This document shows, piece by piece, positions 44,101 to 51,729 of a stretch of DNA of 64,000 nucleotides. Numbering within the stretch: position 1 is the stretch's first letter; each line of letters begins with the position of its first letter. The DNA lies in the NCBI GenBank assembly GCA_964617875.1, contig CAZUAI010000012.1, forward strand, positions 25,903 through 89,902, given 5' to 3'. The position numbers and the translations under genes are program-made. Below the pieces are notes generated by a model that was not told the DNA's origin, searched no databases, and worked only from the letters and a program-made list of their open reading frames with translations. This DNA comes from CAZMVY01 sp964617875. GTDB taxonomy: Bacteria > Planctomycetota > Phycisphaerae > UBA1845 > PWPN01.

Positions 44101-47100
44101 TGGTTCCCCAACCGACAATCCGGCCGCTGTTGTTAATCCCGGTGGCCCAGAGCAGCGTCCATCCGGAACCGCCGCTGAGGAGGGTGTTGAGATCGACCAT
44201 TGAGCCCTTGGCCCACAGGAAGGCTCGGTCATTCCCGGAGGCGTTTCGAGACTGTAGCATCATTACAGAGTGATCCCGTGGTATTCCGGCCGGCTTTCGC
44301 GTATTCCGCGTGTTTCGCGGTTCGATTCTGTTTGGGGACCGCGAAATACGCGAACCACGCGAAAAGCGGCTCGATATCCGCCGATCGCGACGGCGAGAAC
44401 TCTGTAATGTTGCTACACTCTCGGCGTTTCTGGCTTTTCCGACGACGTAGCCGCGGTCGTTGATGGCGGTGGCCCAGCTTTCGTCGCCGCCGGAAAGCGT
44501 ACCGAGGTCGTGCATGCCGGCGGAGAGCCCGTGCGCGGGCGAGGGAAGCCAGAGAAAGGCGTGGGCCTTCCCGGCGGCGGTGTAGGAGACGCCGCAGACC
44601 TCACCCGAACTGTTGATCGCCTGCGCACGGTGGGCAATGCGGTCGCTGTTGCCGCCCAGCGTGCCCAGGTCGTTCATGCCGGCAGACAACCCATAAGCCG
44701 CCGTGGGCAGCCAGAGAAAGGGCTTCATGCGGCCGGATCCGATCTGCGCGCCGCCGACGACCTGCCCTGAATCGTTGATCCCCGTAGCGATGCTGTCCGC
44801 GCCGCCGAGCGTATTCAGGTCGTTCATGCCGGCGGAAAGCCCGTAGGCACCCGCGGGAAGATAAAGAAACGCGCGGTAATGCGAGCGCGTGCCGGACGTG
44901 TTGTAGCTGAAGCCCACAATCTGATTGCTCGCGTTGATCGCGGTGGCCTCGCTCTCGGTCCGGTCCGTGAGAACCCCGAGATCCTGCATCCCGCCGACGC
45001 TGTCCCAGACAAAGGCACGGGAGTTCCCCGAGGCGTTGTCCGCACGGCCCACGACGTAGTTGGCGTCATTGAGATCGCGGGCCTCGCTGGTCGGCCCACC
45101 GAGTGTCCCCAGGCCCGTGAGGCCGCCGCCGTTGTAATACCAGGCGCTCTCCACGTCGGCGACGCTTTCATCGAACCCGGCCGCACGGCCGCTGTTGTTG
45201 ATCCCGAATGCGTAGCTGGAATTGCCGCTCAGCGAGCCGAGATCGGTGACGGAGTATGGATCGTCGTCGCTGTTGGTTACGGCCACGTCGGCCGGATCGA
45301 GGCCGCTGTAATTGGCGTCCGTGCTTGTGGCGGCGGCGGTGACGACCGTGTAGGCAATGTCGCCGTCCGCCGCAAAATCATCTTCGCCGGTGACGGTGAC
45401 CGTCTGCGGCGTGCTCCAGTTGCCCGACGCAAACGTGAGGCTGGCGGGCGAGACGTCGCCCTCGGCCGTGTTGGAGCTGCTGATGCCGACGGTAACGTTC
45501 GCCGAAGGCGCCAACCGCAGTTGCACGGTAAACGTCGCCGTTCCGCCGCACTCCGTTGTGGTCAGGCCGCTCGTCGGCGTGACGTAGAAACCCGCGACGT
45601 TGATCGTGACGGTGTCGGTGTCGGTCAGCGCGCCGCCGGAACCGGTGTTGCCCTGGTCGTTGGTCTGGATCTGCAGCGCAGCGGCGCTGTTCAGGTTCGC
45701 CGTGGCGGTGAAGGTCATGCCGCTGAGCGCCGCGTTGACGTTCGTGATCGTCCCGGTGAAGACCATGGAGGCGTCGGCCGTGCCGTCGCCGGTGGTGAAC
45801 GTCAGGCCGGTGATCTGGCTCAGCGTCATCGCGCCATTCGTCCCGGTCAGGACAACCTGCACGGAGCTGCTTCCGGCATCCACGTCGCTGATCGAGATCA
45901 GGTTTCCGTTGCCCGAGCTGAACGTCAGCGCGGCACCCTCCCTGGCGGTCTGTGTGCCGGGGACGCTGTTCACGGGGGCGTCGTTCACGGCGTTGACCGT
46001 AAGGCTGGCGGTATCGGTCGCCGTGGAGAAGGCGGTCGCGCCGCCGTTGGATGACGTATCCGCCGTTCCGCCGTTCGAGCCGCTGGTCTGATCCCAGGCG
46101 CGGAAGGTAATCGCCGCGGACAGCGTACCGTTGTAGTTCGCGTCGGGCTGGAAGTAAATCCGGGTGTTGCCGTCAGCGGCCAGCAGGCGGGCATTGGTGT
46201 TCGTCACGGCCCCCAGGGCGTTCCAGTTGGCCCCGCCGTCGATCGTGTACCACCACGAGCCATTGGTGGTGTCCGCCGCGGTAACGGCGATCCCGAGCAC
46301 GGCAACCGTGTCGGGGTCGGTGACGTTGTCCACCTGGCCGCTGGGCGTGGCAAAGTCCACCAGACTTGACACCAGGGTCCCGACCGCGCCGGAGGCCGCG
46401 CCGGCGTCCTCGTCCTCGGCGGCGAGCGACGGGCTCTTGCTGTCGTCGAGCGTCGGCGCATCGTTGATCGCCGTGACGGTCATGGTCTTGCTGCCCGTAA
46501 CGGGCGAACTCAGGTCGTCGGTCACGCTCGTGGCAATCGTGAAGGTCTGGTCGTAGTTCGCCGTCGGCGTGAAGATCACGCCGGCCAGCAGCGTGTTAAC
46601 GTCGGCAAGGGCGCCGCTGGCCCGCCACACGCCGCTCGCAAACGTGGACGTCACGCTGCCCGACGTGGCCGTGCTCAGCGTCCCGGCCGACGTGTTCGAC
46701 AGCGTCAACGTGGCGGTCACGTTGGCGCTGTCCGAGTCGGTGATGACGATGTCGGTCAGGTTGAGCGTCGTGTCCTCGGTCCACGACTCGGCGGCGCTGA
46801 GGTTCGTTGCCGACGGCGGCCAACTCGCCGGCGCGACGTCCAGGAACGTGTCGCCCCAGCGGATCTCGTCAAGCCGGGAGGAGTTCATCCCGCTCCAGCC
46901 TCGGCCGCAGGCAACCGCCGTAAGGGTGAAGGTTCCAAGATCGCGGTCGCTCTTGGTCGAGCTGGCGGTTGTGTCGGGCGAACTCTGCCCTCGCGACGGA
47001 TTGACGTAGAACCTGAGGCTGTCGTTTCCCGACGCCACCAGGTCCACACGGACCACGATGAAGTCGGTTTGAAACTGCGTCGCGCCCGCAATCGTCGCCG

Positions 47101-47584
47101 TCGTTCCGCCGCCACCCGCGTTGTTCAGCGTGAAGTTGGTGCCCTGATATCCGACGTAAACCTGGGAGCCCGAGGCGCCGAACTGCAAGCCCATGTAGTC
47201 GAGCGCCCCCGTCTCATCGGGCTGGACCAGAAAACTGATCCAGACCGTCCGGTTGCTCCCGCCCAGGCTTGTCGACAGGTTGCGGGTGGAGGAGGTACCG
47301 CTCAATGCACTGGCAATGACGTTCTCCGCGCAATTCCCCGATACCGGCAGCGAGCCTCCGCTCAGGCCACTGCTGATGACGTTGATGCTCGCGGCGCCCC
47401 AGGCATCCGACCAGCCCGTCCCGCCGCTGTTGCCCGCCAGCGCACCGGCGGAGTAATCGAAGCCCTCATAGGCGAACACGGCGGCGGCGGCCGGCGAGGC
47501 AGACGCACCCAGGACGAACAGTACGAGGGCAACCACGCACACTTGCGGCTGCGGCACGATGCTGGAGATGGTCCTGCCGAACAT
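41192..47584 (-). CDS. Giant secreted HAF-repeat protein (fusion of two tandem paralogues)
   Basis: About 2130 residues in one uninterrupted frame. Part A: signal peptide (1-~36), a LamG/concanavalin-like region, cadherin-like modules ('NDAPTLDDS', 'NDAPVNSVPG'), a Calx-beta-like segment, then HAF repeats (~780-1190: DLGTLGGxxS, ATGINDSGQVVG, AFLWLP). It then has a Pro-rich linker and a Cys-Gly tail GCGAGMPCGAGVLE plus membrane helix. Part B (from ~1283): a second signal-peptide-like stretch (RRRRGRGWGCIAVLLPLACA), about seven 'LYAGGxFTxAGG' repeats, HAF repeats again, and the same linker and tail, ending KRRRP. So two similar genes seem joined without a stop codon. A MITE (44248-44422) adds 61 codons in A. 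The start could also be at 47698. Confidence 0.8.
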   Translation of the reverse strand: MFGRTISSIVPQPQVCVVALVLFVLGASASPAAAAVFAYEGFDYSAGALAGNSGGTGWSDAWGAASINVISSGLSGGSLPVSGNCAENVIASALSGTSSTRNLSTSLGGSNRTVWISFLVQPDETGALDYMGLQFGASGSQVYVGYQGTNFTLNNAGGGGTTATIAGATQFQTDFIVVRVDLVASGNDSLRFYVNPSRGQSSPDTTASSTKSDRDLGTFTLTAVACGRGWSGMNSSRLDEIRWGDTFLDVAPASWPPSATNLSAAESWTEDTTLNLTDIVITDSDSANVTATLTLSNTSAGTLSTATSGSVTSTFASGVWRASGALADVNTLLAGVIFTPTANYDQTFTIATSVTDDLSSPVTGSKTMTVTAINDAPTLDDSKSPSLAAEDEDAGAASGAVGTLVSSLVDFATPSGQVDNVTDPDTVAVLGIAVTAADTTNGSWWYTIDGGANWNALGAVTNTNARLLAADGNTRIYFQPDANYNGTLSAAITFRAWDQTSGSNGGTADTSSNGGATAFSTATDTASLTVNAVNDAPVNSVPGTQTAREGAALTFSSGNGNLISISDVDAGSSSVQVVLTGTNGAMTLSQITGLTFTTGDGTADASMVFTGTITNVNAALSGMTFTATANLNSAAALQIQTNDQGNTGSGGALTDTDTVTINVAGFYVTPTSGLTTTECGGTATFTVQLRLAPSANVTVGISSSNTAEGDVSPASLTFASGNWSTPQTVTVTGEDDFAADGDIAYTVVTAAATSTDANYSGLDPADVAVTNSDDDPYSVTDLGSLSGNSSYAFGINNSGRAAGFDESVADVESAWYYNGGGLTGLGTLGGPTSEARDLNDANYVVGRADNASGNSRAFVWDSVGGMQDLGVLTDRTESEATAINASNQIVGFSYNTSGTRSHYRAFLYLPAGAYGLSAGMNDLNTLGGADSIATGINDSGQVVGGAQIGSGRMKPFLWLPTAAYGLSAGMNDLGTLGGNSDRIAHRAQAINSSGEVCGVSYTAAGKAHAFLWLPSPAHGLSAGMHDLGTLSGGDESWATAINDRGYVVGKARNAESVATLQSSRRRDRRISSRFSRGSRISRSPNRIEPRNTRNTRKPAGIPRDHSVMMLQSRNASGNDRAFLWAKGSMVDLNTLLSGGSGWTLLWATGINNSGRIVGWGTNPSNATRAFKVAPDCGGLGAPPPPIPDGQPPAEEPPRDDKPAQSDPGGPPTTETPVVPATPTNDATSSGEPVPIVTDEAAQNDGVSDAPPDPIGCGAGMPCGAGVLETAVVLLSLMLATHVMGVTSVSVGRSRTGRQNAKERSGRRRRGRGWGCIAVLLPLACATSVRAACSVGWADTFASKGMNGDVVALTVFDDGNGPVLYAGGSFTDAGGTAANHVAGWNGASWSALGAGVDDAVTALTVYDDGDGPALFAGGFFTQAGGLTVSHVAGWDGTSWSDPDGGTACLVYSLAAFDDGNGSVLYAGGDFNLPLISRWIGTSWSAVGMDVSAAVFAMTVFDDGNGSALYVGGDFTMAGGNAANRVARWNGTSWSALGDGVDGGVLALAVYDDGGGPALYAGGAFTEAAGKTVNHIAKWNGTAWSAIGYGTDGCVCALAVFDDGSGPALYVGGTFTTAGGTTVNNIARWNGTNWSALGSGANGGVCALTVFNDGNGSALYAGGSFTEVNGESSAHIAKWYVPFPSYSATDLGSLGGDPSCAWAINDSGHAAGFDEDADTDVEAAWYYNGSTLTSLGTLGGTTSEGYDINDSNKVVGRADNLAGNSRAFLWTSGGGMQDLGTLTDHSDSAATGVNATDQVVGMCFNRGGSRAHYRAFLYLPSPAYGLSSGMNDLGTLGGKDSIATGINDSGQVVGGAQQADGRMQPFLWLPSAAYGLSAGMNALGTLGGYSDRISHRAEAINASGQVVGVSYTADQQPRAFLWLPSAAYGLSAGMNDLGVLPGGDESWALGINDSGYVVGMSTIIGGDCRAFLWFNGTMIDLNHLLSNSSGWTLLWATGIDNTARIVGWGTNPAIATRAFRLTPSCGGLGAPPPSNTADPFPSDPGGPPTTETPVVPATPTNDATSSGEPVPIVTDEAAQNDGVSDAPPDPIGCGAGMPCGAGVLETAAVLLAVMLSTRLVPSGGILPKRRRP
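41283..41468. repeat. 186-bp identical tail repeat, copy B
   Basis: This stretch is identical base for base to 43788-43973 (offset 2505). It encodes the linker and Cys-Gly motif (from PGGPPTTETPVV to CGAG). The adjacent HAF regions differ clearly, so the identity points to recent gene conversion or strong constraint. Confidence 0.9.
43788..43973. repeat. 186-bp identical tail repeat, copy A
   Basis: Partner of 41283-41468. It lies in the middle of the giant frame, where it would place a sorting-type tail internally. Confidence 0.9.
44248..44422. mobile_element. 175-bp MITE inserted in frame, with 8-bp target duplication
   Basis: Terminal inverted repeats of about 24 bp: GAGACTGTAGCATCATTACA at the left end and the reverse complement of GAGAGTGTAGCAACATTACA at the right, 2 mismatches in the first 22-24 bases. 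Both ends are flanked by GGCGTTTC (44240-44247 and 44423-44430). The interior is itself palindromic (TTCGCGTATTCCGCG against CGCGAAATACGCGAA). It has no coding capacity. The element plus duplication is 183 bases, or 61 codons, so the host HAF frame continues. Confidence 0.9.
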
Positions 47585-47685
47585 ATCGGTGGGCCAGGCA
47601 AGTCGGATGGGCTGACTCGTCGGCTTGGAACGCCCCGCGCGTACGCGGCCGGCCGGGCGTATTCTTGTCCGCCACGGCCGCGATG

Positions 47686-47955
47686 TCACGGCGCACATGT
47701 TCCACCGGAGCACACGCCCGACTGACAGTCGCTGTCGTATTGGCACGACGCGCCCGCGGGCAGCTTGACCGCGCCGGATGCCGCGGCCTGAGCCTCCTGT
47801 GCCGTCAGCGACCAGATCACCGGCGCCACGAAGGCGGCCTTCTTCCCGACGCCGCGCAGAAACGCGCGGCGCGTGTCGGCGACCGGCTCTCCGCCCGAAG
47901 ACGACACCGGCTGTGCCCCCACGTCCGGCGGTCGTTTGCAATCCTCCGCACCCAT
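47686..47955 (-). CDS. Small Tat-signal, cysteine-rich secreted peptide
   Basis: An 89-residue protein. A twin-arginine-like signal (DTRRAFLRGVGKKAAFVAPVIWSLTAQEAQA, about residues 29-59) is followed by a ~30-residue mature region with four cysteines, CQYDSDCQSGVCSGGTC. This spacing is like EB/dickkopf-type knottin modules. ATG at 47955 has GGGAGG 6 bases upstream; ATG at 47958 is equally possible. It lies between the nucleotidyltransferase (30 bases upstream) and the giant HAF gene, in the PqqD/HprK-like operon. Such small Tat-signal peptides are natural candidates for the modification substrate, but nothing in the sequence proves it. Confidence 0.8.
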   Translation of the reverse strand: MGAEDCKRPPDVGAQPVSSSGGEPVADTRRAFLRGVGKKAAFVAPVIWSLTAQEAQAAASGAVKLPAGASCQYDSDCQSGVCSGGTCAP

Positions 47956-47984
47956 CATCAGCCTCCCTCGCCGGGCCCCGGCAT

Positions 47985-49217
47985 TCACACGGAAGGTACC
48001 CCGTTCGCCCGGGAAGCAACCCTCCCACGATTCTGACAGTCGTTCACGTAATCCAACATACACGGCCTTGTCCCACGGATGAGCCGCAATAAACCGGCGG
48101 CACCGTGGCGTATGCAGTTCGCCCATCGCCGCAGGTGCATCGACGCCAGCCCCCCGCAACCGACAACGTCGGAGCGTGAGGGCTCTCGGCCGCAATGCCG
48201 CCCGTGCCACTCGCGGATATAGACGGAATCCGGCAGGAGCATGTCGCGGACGTACGCCAGCGCCTCCGGCCCGCTGAGGACCCCGATGCAATCCGCGAGA
48301 AGATGCGGCAGAAGACGCTCCGGATCACGGGTGACCAGGTGCAGCACCAGACGATCACGCCGGGACACGCCCATTTGTGCGAGGCGCCGCGATATGCGAT
48401 CCGGAAGCACCGCCCCGAAAACCTGCTCCGTTTGCGCGACCGCACGTTTCACAGGTAACGCGAGGCCCCACGCGGCAACCGTCTTGAGAAAGCGATCCCA
48501 GTCGATCATATCACGGCGGGCGTCTGCCCAGCGGCGGATGTCTTCCGCCCAGGTACTGCGGGCGTTGCCGTGAAAGGCCGAATGCGCGGCAAGGTGAATC
48601 AGCATGTGCTCATCCGACAGGATTCGCACGGTCGCACGCCCGATGCGAACGGGACGCGAATGCTTCCAGAGATCGTCCTCATCCACGCGCTTCGCGAAAT
48701 AACGCGGCCCGAAGAGCGACGCGTGCAGTTCGACCGGTACCGGAAGGACGCCCCCGAATCGAAAGAGCCGGTGGTGTCCGAATCGTGGAAAGTGGTCCGG
48801 TCGGGGGAGTGCGGTTGACGGTTGGCCCCCGATCCGCTGCAACAGGTCGCAGGCGTCCATCGCATCCTGCCGCCGGACGAGCAGGTCGATATCGTCCATC
48901 GGGCGCTCATCCGGCCGGTCATAAACGACTACGTTGAGCGCACCGCCCTTCAACGCGATGAGCGGGATTCCCGCCTTCTCGAACTCCAGCGCCAGCCGTT
49001 CCAGAAGATGCATCAAACGGATGTTGCGCCAGCCGATCGCCACGCAATCGCACGAACTCATACGTCTTGCCTGCACGCCGTTCGACATCCGGTATGGACC
49101 CCTGCGCATCGGCGCAGTCCCGCACCGCCATCGGTGCTCGCATGTGAATATCGGGCGTTTGCAGTGCCCGATAAAGCTCACAGGGAATACACCATCGCTT
49201 ACGCGACAACAGGTCAT
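47985..49217 (-). CDS. Nucleotidyltransferase family protein (NTP_transf_5-like)
   Basis: About 410 residues. The nucleotidyltransferase core is visible: 'AIGWRNIRLMHLLERLALEFEKAGIPLIALKGGALNVVVYDRPDERPMDDIDLLV', with LKGGAL for the usual GS-like motif and the DIDLLV acidic pair (DxD). 'LPVPVELHASLFGPRYF' (the third acidic position) and 'LSDEHMLIHLAAHSAFHG' follow. This matches the uncharacterised nucleotidyltransferases that accompany HprK-like and PqqD-like genes and lasso-peptide clusters. The N terminus is uncertain: ATG at 49217 is my choice, but the frame is open much further upstream on the other side of the kinase gene. It is the first gene of the five-gene operon. Confidence 0.75.
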   Translation of the reverse strand: MTCCRVSDGVFPVSFIGHCKRPIFTCEHRWRCGTAPMRRGPYRMSNGVQARRMSSCDCVAIGWRNIRLMHLLERLALEFEKAGIPLIALKGGALNVVVYDRPDERPMDDIDLLVRRQDAMDACDLLQRIGGQPSTALPRPDHFPRFGHHRLFRFGGVLPVPVELHASLFGPRYFAKRVDEDDLWKHSRPVRIGRATVRILSDEHMLIHLAAHSAFHGNARSTWAEDIRRWADARRDMIDWDRFLKTVAAWGLALPVKRAVAQTEQVFGAVLPDRISRRLAQMGVSRRDRLVLHLVTRDPERLLPHLLADCIGVLSGPEALAYVRDMLLPDSVYIREWHGRHCGREPSRSDVVGCGGLASMHLRRWANCIRHGAAGLLRLIRGTRPCMLDYVNDCQNRGRVASRANGVPSV

Positions 49218-49276
49218 CGAGTGTCGGAAATCAGATTGGGGCGCACTCCAGCTTCTATAAGCGCGACCGGAAGCGT

Positions 49277-50830
49277 TCAGCCACTGCCCACAAACAGCTC
49301 CGGCTGGATTGGCATGCCCACGGTCCCCTCCTGCCCGGCGGTAGCACGGAGCAGGCGCCAATAGTCGGCTTTGGCCGAGAGCCACAACGGCTTGGCGGGT
49401 TCGCCGGCGAGGGTCAGTGCGGCGACAGCACAACGGGCGGCATAGGCGGCATCGGCGGCCGCATCGGCGATGCACCGGGCGGCGGCACAGGCGGCGGCGG
49501 CGGCGGCGGAGCGCGCCGCCTCGACGGCCGCACGCGAGCCTGCCGTACGCTCGTCCGGGACGGCGACCGTCAGCGATGCCGCCCGCAACGAGCGGACGCG
49601 GGACAGCACGCGCGAGAGCGTGTCCTTCTCGTCCGCTTCGACGGCCTCGTTGACGAAGGACTCGGCCATCGCCAGTGCGCGGTCGAGCCGGGCGTCCGGG
49701 TTCAGCCGTTGAACCCGACGGGCACACCGACACGCCCAGCAGACGATGGCCCGGTGCGGCAGTTGCTCGAGCTGCCGGCGGACGCCGACCACGTCCAATT
49801 GGGAACCGGGCTCGCGGGCCGGCTTCTTCGCGACCTCGGGCGAAGGGAGCGGCCCCCCGGCCTGCAACGCATCGCCGAACTCGCCGGCGGTTGCGTAGCG
49901 GTCGTGGGGCGACTTGGCGAGGCTGCGGAGAATCACATCGGCGAGCCAGTCCGGTACGTCGTCGCGCAGCATGCGGGGGTCCGGCGCGGGCTCGGAGATG
50001 TGCTTGAGCATGATGGCGAACGGGCTGGCCTCTTCGACCTCGAACGGCAGCCGACCGAGGATCAGCTCGAACAGCGTGGCGCCGAGGGAGTACACGTCGC
50101 TGGCGGGCCCGCAGCGGTCGCCGCGACACTGCTCCGGGCTCATGTAGCCGGGCGTACCGATCTGCTGGCCGACCCCGGTGAGCCACGTGGCGCCTTCGAC
50201 GACGAGGATCGCCCCGAAGTCGGCCACCTTCGCCCGTCCCTCGCCGTCGAGCAGGATGTTCGAGGGCTTCACGTCGCGATGGATGATGCCGATCTCGTGG
50301 GCCGCGTGGATCCCCCGGGCGGCCTGGGCGACGAGCGCCACCGCCTCGCCGATCGGCATAGGCTGTCGCCGCGTCCTGTATCGCCGCAATTGCACGGCCA
50401 GGCTGCCGCCGGTCAGAAGCTCCATGACGATTGCGCCGGCATTGTCGCACTCCGTGATCCCGTGAATGCGGACCACGTGCGGGTGCTCGATCTGGGCCAT
50501 GCTCCGCGCCTCGCGCGAGAACCGGGCGCAGATGCCGGCATCCGCGCGGTACTGCGGCTTGAGCACCTTGAGCGCCACGGACTGCCCCGTCCCGGTGTCC
50601 ACGGCGCGGTAGACCTGTGCCATGCCGCCTTCGCCAAGGAGACAGCCGACAGCGTACTGGTTGATCCGCGTGCCCTCGAACTGGTCCGGGGCGAGTTCGG
50701 GCACGGTGCCGACGGCCGTACGGCGCGTCATGACCACACGGAGGTCCTCGAGGAGTTGCGTCGCCTCGGGATCGTCTGCGGGCATCGGCTCGGGGCCCTC
50801 GCCCGGCGGGATGTCTTCGAGGTCACTCAA
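49277..50830 (-). CDS. Ser/Thr protein kinase with C-terminal Ala-rich Imm-5-like domain
   Basis: A 517-residue Hanks-type kinase. Gly-rich loop GEGGMAQVYRA, catalytic Lys in ALKVLKP, catalytic loop HRDVKPSNIL, DFG (VADFGAI) and GTPGYMSPEQ are all intact. After the kinase domain (~50-320) there is no membrane helix. Instead an Ala-rich helical domain follows (about 350-500: 'HRAIVCWACRCARRV', 'AAVEAARSAAAAAACAAARC'), like the Imm-5-like domains of putative immunity proteins. TTG at 50830 overlaps the sigma stop codon by 8 bases, so translation is coupled; ATG at 50782 is an alternative. Kinase-ECF sigma pairs are common in planctomycetes. Confidence 0.9.
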   Translation of the reverse strand: MSDLEDIPPGEGPEPMPADDPEATQLLEDLRVVMTRRTAVGTVPELAPDQFEGTRINQYAVGCLLGEGGMAQVYRAVDTGTGQSVALKVLKPQYRADAGICARFSREARSMAQIEHPHVVRIHGITECDNAGAIVMELLTGGSLAVQLRRYRTRRQPMPIGEAVALVAQAARGIHAAHEIGIIHRDVKPSNILLDGEGRAKVADFGAILVVEGATWLTGVGQQIGTPGYMSPEQCRGDRCGPASDVYSLGATLFELILGRLPFEVEEASPFAIMLKHISEPAPDPRMLRDDVPDWLADVILRSLAKSPHDRYATAGEFGDALQAGGPLPSPEVAKKPAREPGSQLDVVGVRRQLEQLPHRAIVCWACRCARRVQRLNPDARLDRALAMAESFVNEAVEADEKDTLSRVLSRVRSLRAASLTVAVPDERTAGSRAAVEAARSAAAAAACAAARCIADAAADAAYAARCAVAALTLAGEPAKPLWLSAKADYWRLLRATAGQEGTVGMPIQPELFVGSG

Positions 50831-51494
50831 ACTGGTCCACCCATTCGCGAACGGCCGTCAGCACGCGGCTCTTGTACACATACACGCTGGCCGGAGAAAG
50901 CCCCAGCCGTGCGGCCACCTCTTCGACCGGGCGGTTCTCCACCGCCGCCATCACGAACGCCTTATACGCCTTTTCGCCGACCGTCGCCTGGACGTGGCGA
51001 AGGGCCTCTTCGAGAATCGCATACCGCCACTCTCGCTCCCACACGTGGAGCGACGTGTCGTCGCCCTGCTTGTCCTCGAGCAGGTCGAGCCAGTCCGTCC
51101 CGCCCTCGCCCGACACGGATTGCACACGGGTCCGCCGGGCCTTCGCGCGGAGAGCGACCTGCGCCCGCTTGCGCGCAACGCCGTACAGCCAGCCGCGGAA
51201 GCGTCCCTTGGCGGGGTCGTAGACGCCTTCCCGCAACGCATTGTGCGCGATCAGAAGCACCTCCTGCGTCGCGTCGTCCGCGTCGGCGTCCGACAGGCCC
51301 AGCCGGCGAAGGAACTGCCCGACCATCGTCCCGTAGATGCGGTAGAAGCTGACCCAGGCGTCGCGGTCGCGTGCGTCGCGGACGGCCCACAACAGATTGG
51401 TCTGGGTGGTCTGCAAGGTCGGCTCCGGCTCCGCAGGGCTGCCAGTCGTTCCTTCGAAACCAGTGTACGCGGAAACGGGCTCCCCGCAAAGCAC
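50823..51494 (-). CDS. ECF-family sigma factor
   Basis: A 223-residue sigma factor. Region 2: 'DAWVSFYRIYGTMVGQFLRRLGLSDADADDATQEVLL' and 'GRFRGWLYGVARKRAQV'. Region 4: 'VGEKAYKAFVMAAVENRPVEEVAARLGLSPASVYVYKSRVL'. This is the planctomycete/STK-linked ECF type, which lacks an anti-sigma gene and is coupled to a Ser/Thr kinase instead. The kinase start overlaps its stop. The start is uncertain: GTG at 51494 has no Shine-Dalgarno, but the family's conserved part begins about 35 residues in, so a downstream start is possible. Confidence 0.88.
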   Translation of the reverse strand: MLCGEPVSAYTGFEGTTGSPAEPEPTLQTTQTNLLWAVRDARDRDAWVSFYRIYGTMVGQFLRRLGLSDADADDATQEVLLIAHNALREGVYDPAKGRFRGWLYGVARKRAQVALRAKARRTRVQSVSGEGGTDWLDLLEDKQGDDTSLHVWEREWRYAILEEALRHVQATVGEKAYKAFVMAAVENRPVEEVAARLGLSPASVYVYKSRVLTAVREWVDQFE

Positions 51495-51729
51495 GGCCGC
51501 GCGCGATCAGCGCAACCGCCTGCATTCAGGCATGTTACGGAATCCGGGCTTCGTCATTCCTTCACTGACATTCCCCGACTCCGCCGCGAGCCGCGAGGAT
51601 TCCGACGCCTGTGCGGTCCCCCACGGAGAGAACATGGCCCCTGGGGCGACACGGCAAAGCCACTCGTCGCTGGCGCCCCGGGCTCTGCCGTGCGGGCGAC
51701 ACACAACGGACCACGAACAACAGCCGCCG

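Noticed and set aside
39929..49217. Lasso-peptide biosynthetic cluster
   Set aside because: HprK-like, PqqD-like and nucleotidyltransferase genes are present, but the asparagine-synthetase-like cyclase and the transglutaminase-like protease are missing, and the short peptide lacks a lasso precursor pattern.
49709..51352. A 547-codon plus-strand frame
   Set aside because: Shadow of the Ser/Thr kinase and ECF sigma factor.
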